Shown here one piece after another: positions 1 to 24,981 of a DNA stretch of 64,000 nucleotides. The DNA comes from Ianthella basta. Lineage: Eukaryota; Porifera; Demospongiae; Verongiida; Ianthellidae. The stretch is from contig OZ025878.1 in assembly GCA_964019415.1 (NCBI GenBank), forward strand, positions 3,724,512 to 3,788,511. The letters are read 5' to 3'. The number at the start of each line of letters is the position of its first letter. Within the stretch, counting starts at the first letter, position 1. The position numbers and the translations under genes were made by a program. The notes below the pieces were generated by a model that was not told where the DNA came from, did not search any database, and saw nothing but the letters and a program-made list of their open reading frames with translations.

Positions 1-360
1 GATTGGATAACTAAAGATCAGAGCAAACCCGAACTCGTCGATAGATCCAGCCATTGACTTGAGCCACACTTCTGTTGTTCTTTCTTATGTGACTAATGGC
101 AGTAGAATGACAGAAGACATAGGTAGGTAATCAACGCCTCCTGTTGTCGCTTAATTCATAATAGCCAACAACCGCACGCAGTACTTCCCAACCGTTAATT
201 CAGCTGTTGCGCAAGCTTCCATTATGAACGCGATTTAATAACCACGCCTACTACTATTACTATTAATAGCTCATCGTCACTGCTAACGAGGATAGACTGA
301 ATAAAAGGGAGGGCCGAGGGTGTAGTACATAGCTACCCCGTCAGCTCCTGGTTACCTTGT
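1..360 (+). promoter_or_regulatory. 5' flank of the receptor phosphatase gene
   Basis: No gene is visible here. The segment precedes the inferred start codon of the receptor phosphatase. A weak TATA-like AT-rich word (ATAAAAGG) sits about 60 bp upstream of the ATG and could place a start site around 325-335. No other recognisable element was found. Confidence 0.3.
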
Positions 361-14547
<14,187 letters not shown>

Positions 14548-16356
14548 GAGATTCGTGGAACTGTGTATATAATATGTATATATAGGCTCTGTAATGTGTG
14601 AATATTTCAACTTAAAGTGTGAGTGTGCTCAGTTGTAAACTCAGGAGTGCATATTTAAGCAGTGTGAATTAGGAATCTATGCTTGCGTGTATATCTCTAC
14701 ATAAGGCTACACTGTTTGGAAACATACTTTCGTGTCTTTTGTCATACTGAACACAGTGATAACTTCTCTATATATATGCTCTAGTTATTGCCTCTGTATT
14801 GAATAGCGGTTGAATGTTGTCAAGCTCTGCACTTTGCACTCTGCACAAGCTATTCTGGTATCATTTTCTCATGCACACAGTCAATGCACTTCAATGCGAG
14901 AGGGTAGGAGCATTTACACCCTTTTGTATATCAAATGCAGATGCTAGTGGTCTACAATATCCCATTTTAAACATAGCTATTTATAATATAAATTGGTTAA
15001 TTATAACTCTCTTTGCATAATCATGGTTTTGGGTGTTAATGGTTATACATATTATAACATGTATCATTAAATATGAGGCAGGGATATTGTGGTCCCTCCT
15101 CTTCATGCAGGCTTTCAGCCCACATGTGATATAGAATTGAGCAAGCTGTACACAGTATAATATTACGATTATGAAGTGATGAACAACACAGCTACCCAGC
15201 TGTCAGCTCATGCTCATATGATTGCATAACTGAAAACAGTATGGCCCTGTGCCATACGCCAAAGCACCTTGTCTTCTGCCTTCCCTGACCAACTACTACT
15301 AAAGGCAACTCAAACTAGCTGATCTTCCTGCCAAAAGCACTAGCTGGATGCAGCTACCATTCAAGTACTATATTAAACATTACGTATTATTTTGTTCATC
15401 TACCTGTTAAGGAATGACTGTGCATGCAGCTATATGTTACCCTGAGCGAACCACTAACTAGAGCAGTAAGGCTTCTCCTCCGCATACTCTGGTATTTCTT
15501 CCATCTTCCTCAGCCATTGCTACTTCCTTCCTTGTATAGTGTCCACTGTGTATCTTCCCATCTCAGTCTCCTGCTGCTTCTCTACACTACGCCTTCAGCT
15601 TCTTCACGTGTCTCTCCTGCAATGTCTATGCCTCATTGCCATAGAGTTTTGTGGGATCTGTAGTGGCACTAAACACCTCAGCTATTGTGCAGCTCATACC
15701 ACTCTATGGCAGTGAGACAAGACCACTGCAGTATGCGACAGATTCTTCCAGGAGCTTTCAAACAGGTGTATATATGTATATATACTGTATGTACATTGGC
15801 TCTTGTGGTGTTTGACATGGAACAGCCAGCTGCAGCAAGAATCATTGCTGAGGATGATTCAACCTGACCAGGATGATGCCATAACTACAGCCAGGGTCTT
15901 AACCCAAGCTAGTCGCAGCCACCAACTGGTTGCCCAGCTGTCTATCATGTGGAAAGCAAGATTTGGTCACATGTAGCTATTATTATGTATTGTGCCAATT
16001 TATAACTCCTAAGTTAATGCTCATGAGTAACAATAACTATATTATGTGCTCATGACTCATGTAGTTAAGTGCTACTTTGGACCACATTGTGTCCTAGTTC
16101 CTGAGTGGCATGATGCACTCTAATATCATTGATTGATTAATTGATTGATTGATATACTGCCAGCTACCTCCTCCTCGTTGTCCTAGGAGCATGAACAAGA
16201 TGATGGTAGAATCTTAATCCCTAGTCTCGTAAGCTAGACCACCAAAGTGGTGGACTGATGCACTGAAGTAAAGGCGGCGTTTCCTCCTAGTTGGAGTACA
16301 TGTGCCCTTGGAATTACGGAAGTCAAGTAGCTAAAGAGCGACTGACAGTGGCACTG
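14548..16356. other. Intergenic region with decayed retroelement sequence
   Basis: No intact gene is visible. Around 15680-15760 the plus strand reads a decayed LYGSET-like phrase, as in LINE reverse transcriptase tails. The same stretch recurs at about 23990-24065, so the segment upstream of both kinase genes is paralogous. A short ATTGATTGATTGATTG run lies near 16127-16150. The remainder shows nothing recognisable. Confidence 0.4.
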
Positions 16357-19300
16357 ATGGCTGGCCTCTGCCATACCCTGCTGTTCTGTCTCTGCCTCTT
16401 CCCGTCCTCCCAAGCTGGCAATAGTAAGCAACATAATTATGATAAAGACTGTCTGCAGCTAGTAATAAAGCTAGCGGCCGTGGTTCAAAACAGCCGTGGG
16501 GTAGGTTCCACACACACTGTGTCGACATCGAGCGTTTGCGGATCCCGACTTGCCCGCTTAATAAGGTTGGAATTGATGTCGTTATATAAGTAGAATTGTA
16601 TAGGTACTGTATAGTTATCGTCAGAAATTAAAGACAACTACATAATATTGGATACGCAGTCTACTGTTTCCACTTCAGCGAGGACGATAACCAGACGCTA
16701 ATTCCTCACATGGCCATTGGGGAAGGGACTGCTTCATCTAACTACTCAGTCGACATACAGCAGGAACAGCAGAGTTATATAGCTACACAGTCCGCAAGGC
16801 TTTCCAGTGGCGGATCTAGAGGAGAACCAGGGTGCAAAAGAACCCCCCTTTTGCTAGTTTTATGTAGGATTTAAATGTTTGGGTAGTTTTTAGACCAGAA
16901 AAAGGCGTTGTGGCCATATATCAGGGGCACTGTGTGTGCACCTAACTACTTTAGAACCCCCTAGAAAAGAAGAAATTAGAAATCCTAGACCCGCCACTGC
17001 TTCCAACTGCTATGCTACCAACCGCTGTAGCATTGCTTATAATTCTAGTGGTGCAGTAGTCTGGCTTACTAGACCATCTCAAGTAAGTCAGACTAGTGGC
17101 ACAGACAATCATATATGAATTAAGAATAATGTGCTACTACCCAAGCTGAAAGGGTAGTCGTGGCCCACCAGACCTAGTGATGTGCCAGGAACTTTCTAAT
17201 GCCTAGATCAAGAGCTCCTACAAACCACCACAGACTGAACAATGTTCACGATTATTGTATAGCTAGGTGGCATCAGGTCTAGCTTATGATGATCTGTACG
17301 CTTGTACTTGCTTAGTGGAGAAGAGATAACTATGCTAGCCTCACACATGTCACATTGGTCACTCTGCCAATCTCTCTAAAGTACAAGCTATGAGAGTAGT
17401 GAAAGAGCACATGACCTCCTAAATTTTATTTCTGCTCAGAGTTGCAGTGACACTATCAACTGAAGCACTTAAGAACTGTCTGCATGACCTAGATCTATTA
17501 TCAAGAAATAGGTTCTATAGCCTTTTGTCTTCTCAAGCTATATAAGTATATATCTTAGACTTTATTGTAGACCTCCAGATCATATTCTGTTCCCTTTCAC
17601 TGTACATTCAGTAATGGACTACAAGGAGGGTGACGTTCGACTGAATGGGAGTGCCCAACATATGGTAGCATCATTTTTCATATCAGGACGTGTGGAGGTC
17701 TACTACAAGGGACAGTGGAAAATTTTATGTGATAACAATTGGGATATTAGTGATGCCAATGTTGTATGTCGGCAGCTTGGTTACAGCAGAGCTGTGTTTG
17801 CAACAAAGGGCGCTATCTTTGGTAGAGTCTGGGATCCATTCCTCACTATCAACGTCAACTGCACTGGCAGTGAGACATCTCTGGCTGACTGCTACAAGGA
17901 ACATTGGATGGACTGTTGGCATCATGAATATGCAGGAGTGGTGTGTGAAGGTAAGCCAGGTCCAGCTGAATGATGATTTAGAATTGTGTGTTTAATTTAA
18001 CATGCTACAATATAAGAACTGTATATAGAATAATGTGATAAAATTTGCTGTAGCTATTAGGCACGGTTACAAAGCACCACTGTTACAAAAATACAATCAC
18101 ACACAGACATGGCCATGCAGTTGTGTATTAACTCTCCTCCAGACAGTACCTCCATCAATGGCCAAGGAACACTGCAAAGAAGCAACACATTTGGAGTAGG
18201 GGCTATTTTTGCTGTGGTGCTGGGGATCATTCTATTGGTGCAGTTCACAGCATGTACAGTGGCATTGGTTGTGTGCTCAAGGAGCAAACAGAGGAGGAAA
18301 ATTGAAGGAGGCATAGGTAGGTGCTAAATTAATTATTGTCATCTTTGAACAGTATACTGCAGGAAACCTATACAGGGCCTGGCACACTTATTAGTCCATT
18401 GGAAGGCTCACCCCATTCATTCAATTCAATTATTGAATTGTTGAATCGTACACTATCCGCGTTTTGTCATTAGGTGGTGTGAACCTCAGCCAAAGAAGTG
18501 ATACCCAAAGAGTACAGAGTGCAGCGGAGCTCCATGACACAGCATGTTTCAGTGGACCAGCTGAATACGAAGTGGTCAGTACTGTGGCTCTCATTAGTCA
18601 CCTTATATATGTATAATTAATATGAAGCAACTCAGCACTGTTACTGCAGTACTTGGTGATTCAGTCCATCAACATTTCTTGTATTCCACTATCTATAATA
18701 ATTTAAAGGGGCTCCATTGTCCATTCTCTGCAACAGGCAATTCGGAAAGGGTTGGTTCTCTAATACCAGCTTCACAACAGGCAATTCATAGAACATCAGC
18801 TGACAGCCTACCTGAAGCACAGAAAATCAACCAAGAATATTACAACACCAACTGTGGCAATCATGTATGCTCAACTACCACATCTACATGTAACCTGAAC
18901 CAATCAGTGCATTGTCATGTCAATGAGTATATTTGTGTTGTGCAGCAACACTCAGCACTCCAACACTCCTGTGAGCGGGTAGAAGACCAATACTGGGCAC
19001 CAGCTGCTACTCTCAGTGGAATTAAGACTCAGATGAGGCAGAAAACTAAATGCTTCTTCGAGTTGCAACCTGAGAGTATCACCCTCCTGGAGGAGTTGGG
19101 CAAGGGGGAGTTTGGGATAGTCCAAAAGGGAGAGTGGACCAGTGCCCCCCAGGGACCACTCAAGGTGGCTGTCAAGTCACTCCATAGGCAGGAGGAGGAG
19201 AGCAAGTATAAACTGCTCAAAGAGGCTGCTAATGTGGGGCAATTCAACCACCCATATGTGGTCAGGTTGTATGGAGTCATTGACCAGCCAAACAAGGTTA

Positions 19301-20918
19301 TGCATATATATAGGTAACATAATATACAATGACATATGATTAAAGAAAATGTACTGTCTTTGATTCTTTTGACCATGTCTCAATAGGTAATGCTGATCAT
19401 GGAGTACCTCTCAAGGGGAGATCTCCTCAGTCATTTGATCAAGGCCAGGTAGAACTGAAATGCATCACGAGCTGCCATGTGTAACACATCTTGATAGTCT
19501 GCACACAAAACGGAAAGTGCTCTTCACCTACACTTAGAGTTGGTCCAGTGCAAAATGAGTTGCCACATCAGCTACTGAGGTTCTGTCAGGAGATAGCTGA
19601 TGCCATGGAGTACCTCTCCAAGAAGGGTTTCATCCACAGAGACCTTGCTGCAAGGAACATTCTGCTAAATGAAGAGTACACAGCTAAAGTAAGATTGAAA
19701 TTAGCTGTTTACACCTGCGTTAGTCTTAAAAGCCATGCTACTGTACACGTGTACCTCCATGCTATCGATTATGTGCATCACAAAAAGGCACTTGTACAAT
19801 GCTCTCCACAGATTGCCGACTTTGGCATGTCCCATGAAATGAATGAAGACTACTACTACAAACCCAAAGGAGGTGTGATTCCTGTCAAGTGGACGCCTCC
19901 TGAGGCCATTCTGTACAGGAAGTACACCACAAAGAGTGATGTGTGGAGCTATGGGATGGTGATGTATGAGATATGGTCACTGGGACACAAGCCATTTGAG
20001 GTGTTCAACATTAACCAGGTTACGTACACATTATTGACTTTAGCATTTCATCCAAAGTGGTGTTACAGTAATGTGAGTGACAATACTTCCTTTTCATTTA
20101 CGTAATACAGGTCCTAAGAGCTTTTGAAACAGGATACTGTCAGCCTCCCCCTCCTGGTTGCCCAAGGGGCATTTACAAGTTGATGGTAGACTGTTGGTGA
20201 GTGCATAACAAACTTCACCTAATGAGCTGGCATCAATAAGAATTATTGTGATCTAAACAGAAGTATAACTTATTTCCACATTGGTAGTTACCGTACATAC
20301 TAGTACTGACTTAGGGTTCATTGCATTATTCAATTGTAATAGTATACTAAACAGGGGTGGCAACGGGGGTGCGTGGGCAGGGGGGCTTGAACCCCCCCCC
20401 ACCCCACTTTGATACTCAGTCCTATTCTAAAGTATAAAGAGTTTGGACCTTGGAGCCCGCCTCCCATGAGGGTATCTCATACAAATAAGCATCTACCTAC
20501 ACCCCACAGAGTTATATCATTTCAGTTCATTCTTAGCTTTGCCTTCACACAAGAGCATACCCCAAGCTCTGTTCCTAACCCATTTCCTACACTTCATTGA
20601 CCCATTAGCCCATAGTGACAAAATTAAATAACCGCTACTGCTCAATTCAGGTTTTGTACACCCCTGAAATACCCAAAGGCGCTCCTTCTTCCCCTATACT
20701 CCCTCCCACCACATGACCACACATCCAATCCCAGGAACCCAGACCACCACTCACGCCCCACCTTTGAAGACCTCACAAGGGAACTGGCCAGGGACCCTGA
20801 GGCACTGCTGAGGGGGACAGAGCGAGACACAGCAGCTTCTTCCATGGCTCTTGCCCTGGGTGCACCTCTGGAGAGAGCGAAGCACCTCTACCAAGAGCTG
20901 CAGAACAAGTACAAGTAA
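16357..20918 (+). CDS. Receptor tyrosine kinase with a single SRCR ectodomain (copy 1)
   Basis: A single-pass receptor kinase phosphorylating protein tyrosines. Exons: 16357-16423 (signal peptide MAGLCHTLLFCLCLFPSSQA), 17612-17950 (SRCR), 18143-18316 (TM), 18474-18574, 18781-18864, 18946-19296, 19387-19448, 19538-19688, 19812-20018, 20111-20196, 20735-20918. Phases agree and give about 601 aa. The SRCR domain has six Cys, as in group A. The kinase domain (about 303-575) shows GKGEFG, VAVK (Lys about 332), an alpha-C Glu, HRDLAARN (Asp about 428), DFG, an activation loop with YYY, and SDVWSYG. The usual APE is PPE here (WTPPEA). The juxtamembrane part carries PAEYEV and EYY tyrosines. The paralogue at 24982-29855 supports nearly every exon edge. 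The start was chosen because both paralogues place a signal peptide at this ATG. The ligand is unknown. Not assigned to a named kinase family. Confidence 0.93.
16805..16999. mobile_element. MITE with TIRs CAGTGGCGGATCTAG / CTAGACCCGCCACTG
   Basis: A short non-coding element of about 195 bp with near-perfect terminal inverted repeats sits in the first intron of kinase copy 1. A truncated, inverted relative lies at about 26494-26662 in a different intron of kinase copy 2, so the two are separate insertions. The TIR sequence resembles hAT-type MITEs, but a clean 8-bp target duplication is not visible. Confidence 0.75.
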
Positions 20919-21069
20919 TTCAACTAGAGTAGCAGCATGTCAAATTGGGAAAACACCACTGAAACTCTAAATTTAATGTCACTGAGTGCACCACTTGGTC
21001 ATATTATATAGAATTCATACTATTAATTTTGACCATGTGTCTTATTGCCATTCATGCTGACATACCAGA

Positions 21070-22341
21070 AGGACTCATAGTACAGTAGAACCTGTCCATG
21101 ATGGTCACTGTCCTATGGTATGGTATGGATATCTTCTTTCACCTGGGGAAGCCTTTAGCCATGAGGCTACTTTACAAGGAACCCAGAACAGTACAGACAC
21201 AAGCACAGTAAAAAATAAAGAGGGGTGGGGTGGGGTGGGGGTGGGGGGGGATAAATAAATATAAAGACCATGCATTAATAACAATAGAATTAAATTTAAG
21301 CATTTAAAATAAAGAGTGAAGAATTGTCATGCAGGCATACACAAGTAATGTGATACAGCAGAGTACATACGTATGTATGTGAATGACAGGTGGCGTTAAA
21401 TAGAGTAAGTCAGCAAGTGAGATTTGATGGAGCTTGAGATGTTGTTACTCTTGCTAGTTCTGATACTCACTGGAAGCCCATTCCACCTCAGCGCTCCTCT
21501 GAAGGCAAACGCCTTCTTCCCAAGTTCAGTCCTCCCTTGAGGGACACGGATGCCTCTGCAGGAGGCGGACCTGGTGGCATGTTGATGGGTTCTTGCACAT
21601 TGCTGGAAGAATGCAGACAGATAGGCAGGGCCCCGACCAGAGACACTTTGGTAAACTGCCACAGCTTCACTCACGGCCCTTCTGGAAGTCAGTGTTAGCC
21701 AGTTCAGCTCCCGCCGCATGTCAGCAGCAGAGGCACCCACACGTCTGCGGAGGATGATACGGGCAGCATAATTCTGAAGATGCTCCAGACTTCTGCTTTG
21801 CCCTTGTGTGCAAGTGCCCCAGACTGCATCTGCATAGGTGAGGTGAGGGAGTATGTACGCATTGTACAAGGTGCAGAGGGCTTGCCTAGGTAAGAACCAA
21901 GACAGTCGGCAGAGGAGACCAATCCCCTTGGCAGCTTTGCTTCGGACAAGGTCAATATGCTGACTCCATGAGAGAGTGTCACTGATTACCACACCAAGGT
22001 ATTTGTAGTTCTGTACCTGCTGAATGTGGGTACCATTGAGTTGAACATCGAGGGGTGACAGGGATCTCCGATGAGAAGAGTGGATGAGCATACACTTTGT
22101 CTTTGCCGCATTCAGTCGCAAACCACTTTCCAGAAGCCATTTGTGTGCTGAGGCTAAGGCATACGACAGCATGGCCGAAATGTCAGCTGCAGATTTGCCA
22201 ATGACATACAGTGTGGTGTCATCTGCAAACATGACTGTTGACACCCCTTCAAGGTGGCTTGGCAGACTGTTCACAAACAGTGTGAAGAGGAGGGGTCCAA
22301 GAACAGAGCCCTGCGGGACTCCAGATGAGACTACAGCAACC
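21070..22341 (-). mobile_element. 5'-truncated LINE: reverse transcriptase C-terminal half and 3' UTR
   Basis: The minus strand is open from about 22341 to 21396. It reads reverse transcriptase motifs in order: SSGVPQGSVLGPLLFTLFVN, FADDT (catalytic Asp pair), LNAAKTKCM and YKYLGVVISDTLSW, then the thumb/connection region, ending in a TAG stop. The upstream endonuclease and palm are missing, as expected for 5' truncation. The 3' UTR (21395 to about 21130) contains a GGCTAAAGG...CCCC segment shared with 37200-37390. A G-rich tract lies at 21220-21252. It belongs to the CR1/jockey-like type by motif order, and the clade is not certain. Confidence 0.9.
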
Positions 22342-22872
22342 TATCTTTAACGACCAGCCTCCTTATCCCCAAATAGCACTAAAGCATTGCAATCTACCTC
22401 TGTAGAGCAGCCATCTCTCTATGAAGGTCAGTTGGAACTGGCCCAAAGGTGGCTGTCTTTGACAGGTTTCACTGCACTACATACTAAACCACACATTGTA
22501 AGGATGCATGCACTGGAATTAATCTCCCTTTGCTAAATCAATGTGGGTGTACTAGCTGTCTCTTGGCCTATGATTCTGCCCGCTTCTTACATATTACTCG
22601 CAGGTGCATAATACCTGCCAGACATGAATAACATTTACATATTATATATTGTCATCACTGGTCATAGCCAAAACGGCCTTGACCTCAGCAGAGATACTTC
22701 ACAACAGAATGGGAGTGATACAGTTGGTTTGTGCAGATAGTACAGGGCTAAGACTTGCATGGAACATAGACAGACACGATAGGCAATATAGACAATATAT
22801 ACAAATTAACACAGACAAGTTAAGTTGCCAGAATTGACAAGGTTGGGTTGAGGGTGTGAGTGGTGCAGGGCT
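22342..22872. other. Unassigned spacer between two LINE fragments
   Basis: No open frame of note and no recognisable gene. It separates the two minus-strand LINE pieces and may itself be decayed LINE sequence. Confidence 0.4.
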
Positions 22873-23640
22873 TCAATCAATGAGTGGGGACAAGCAAAGT
22901 GATCTAGCTTGCATGGCTTTATAGATGTAGAGGGCAGTTTCTTGTACTAGGGCAGGGTGGGAGGTGCACATCAGGAATGTAAATTGTTCTTTAGGGGTCA
23001 GGTGGGGGAAATTTTGACTTAGAGTGACTGCTCGTTGCACGAGTGGGTATCTGAGGTCGCAATAGTAGGAGCAGTTGAATAGGAAGTGGATTTCATCTTC
23101 AACCACTTGATTGTTGCAGATTTCACACAGGCATTCTTCAACCGGCTTGGGAGGGTTACAGTGACGGCCACTTTCGATGTGGAGCTTGTGGTCTGATAGT
23201 CGAAATTTAGTTAATGCACTGCGGGCCTTGGGGTTGGTGATCAGAGTTAGATATGGCTCACACACTGTGACATCATGTTTGATCAACCTGTATGCTCTTA
23301 ACTTGCTCCCCCCCGGTGGGGTTGCCCCTTGGGCGCAGCTTAGGTCGGACTGTAGAGATTTGATATTTTGATCATGGAGGCGTGTAAGTACTTCAGCTTT
23401 GTCTGGCTGGGTCAAGTTGGTGTTAAATCCAAGGTGTGCAAGTTGGTTCCTGATGAGGAAAGCCCATGATTTGTGTCCAGAAGTAGCTAAGTTTATTGAG
23501 GTTTGTAGAGCAAGTGAGGTGAGACAGTTTGGGTCATTGGAGATAACGTGGTAGTAGTAGTTTAGGGATGAGCGAATGCAGTCAAAAGATAGTGGGAGTG
23601 TGCCTGTATCTATTATATGTACATACCATAACATGTACAG
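22873..23640 (-). mobile_element. LINE ORF2 C-terminal fragment with Cys/His cluster
   Basis: An open minus-strand frame of 253 codons matches the C-terminal region of non-LTR retrotransposon polyproteins. It has a SKLRAYRLIK segment, TKFRLSDHKLHIESGRHCN, and then a CxxC...H...C zinc-binding-like cluster (CLCEICNNQ, DEIHFLFNC). This is typical of elements common in cnidarian and sponge genomes. The RT domain is absent and the frame starts abruptly, so it is a 5'-truncated copy. Confidence 0.85.
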
Positions 23641-23989
23641 GAGTGGCCTGAATCATTTGTAGGATGACATCAAACATGATGGCTATCAGCAACTGGTGCT
23701 GAATGCAGACACTGCCATGCAAATACAGACATGCACACATCATAGGATCTCCCTCAGTATATAGGTATATATGCACACATGCAGTCTCAGTCCAGTCTCT
23801 TGACAATGTTAGCCTCTCCCTTAATCCTACATGGACAGCTGAGCTATTGTAGGAAACCCCTTAATTCGCTAGAGCATTCCTTGCACAGTTCAATTAAGGG
23901 CAGCACAATTAATAGTGTATGAAATGCTCACAGCCAGCTATGCATTCATTTCTTCATAGCTGATTACATTCATTACATATTAAATCCTA

Positions 23990-24150
23990 CATGTGCACTA
24001 CTCTATGGCATGCAGTGAGACATGGACATATTGCACAATTTGTAACAGATTCTTCTGCCATGAGGTTTCAAAACAGAATACTTCCAGCCTCCCTCCCGTA
24101 GTTGTCCCTGAAACACATTCAGTACAAATGGTGCACTGCTACAAATAGAG
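23990..24150 (+). pseudogene. Relic similar to a kinase exon ([16 protein letters not shown] type)
   Basis: Around 24061-24150 the plus strand resembles the kinase exon at 20111-20196 and 29053-29138. It reads a degraded RGFKTEYFQPPSRSCP-like phrase followed by a stop. The adjoining 24000-24060 matches 15695-15745 upstream of kinase copy 1. It could be a remnant of a third tandem kinase gene. Similarity was judged by eye only. Confidence 0.4.
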
Positions 24151-24981
24151 AATGCACTTAACTCACTTCATTACATGCAATGATGCATAATTATGTAAGT
24201 TAATAGTAAGAATGTGTTGTGGTATATATTATTATCATGATTAAGCTGATGAGTGCACAGTAACACTATATCTCTTTGATCACATACAGTCAATCCATCT
24301 CTACTGTGCTGTGGCTCCAGATGGGGTTGGCAAGCCGATTTCACTGTTTGTGTATGCACTCCACAGTTGAGCACATTATCTACAATGTTTATATAATTGC
24401 ACAGTGCCCCTGTTTATAGCTATCCAAAAAGCGAACTCTAATACATAAGTACATAAAGTAATCCAAGTAGTGTGAAGTCATTCAAACCATTCCGATGGGA
24501 TTCAAACAAAATAGCCAACAATATTCTGTTGTACACAATACATCACATTTTAGCGAACAGTGCATGAAGGGAAACAGAAATTGAAGGATAATGCTGGTAA
24601 ATAAGAGGACAGTCCTCCAGGTGCTTCACCTTGAACGAACATTGTTTGGCAGAGATATTATGTAGAAAATTGAGGAGGAGATGGGGAGCAAGGCAAGCGT
24701 CCATTAAGGGAGAACAAACACATGTACATGCACACACGTACATAAGCAATCGTTAAGTGATCATAGCTGCTGCCAAATTGAAACGGAAAACATTGTCACT
24801 GCGTAAGCCCCTAAACGTTGAAAGGCCTTTCTTCCGTTACCAAACCAACGACCGAATAAACACGAGTGTAGAAGCGTCATCTCCGGACTATCCGACTACC
24901 TGTAACTGCATACGTTCTATGCCCTTCGAAGCTTCCGGAACTGAACTAAAGACAGACTATGACAGTATACGTACAGTAGTG

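Noticed and set aside
15745..15770. GAGCTTTCAAACAG similar to the start of the kinase exon at 20111
   Set aside because: Too short, and the following sequence does not continue the match. Kept only as context for the relic at 24 kb.
19491..19537. Extended 5' part of the kinase catalytic-loop exon from an upstream ATG
   Set aside because: Joining in the correct frame meets an in-frame TAG at the acceptor. The AG of that TAG is the splice site in both paralogues.
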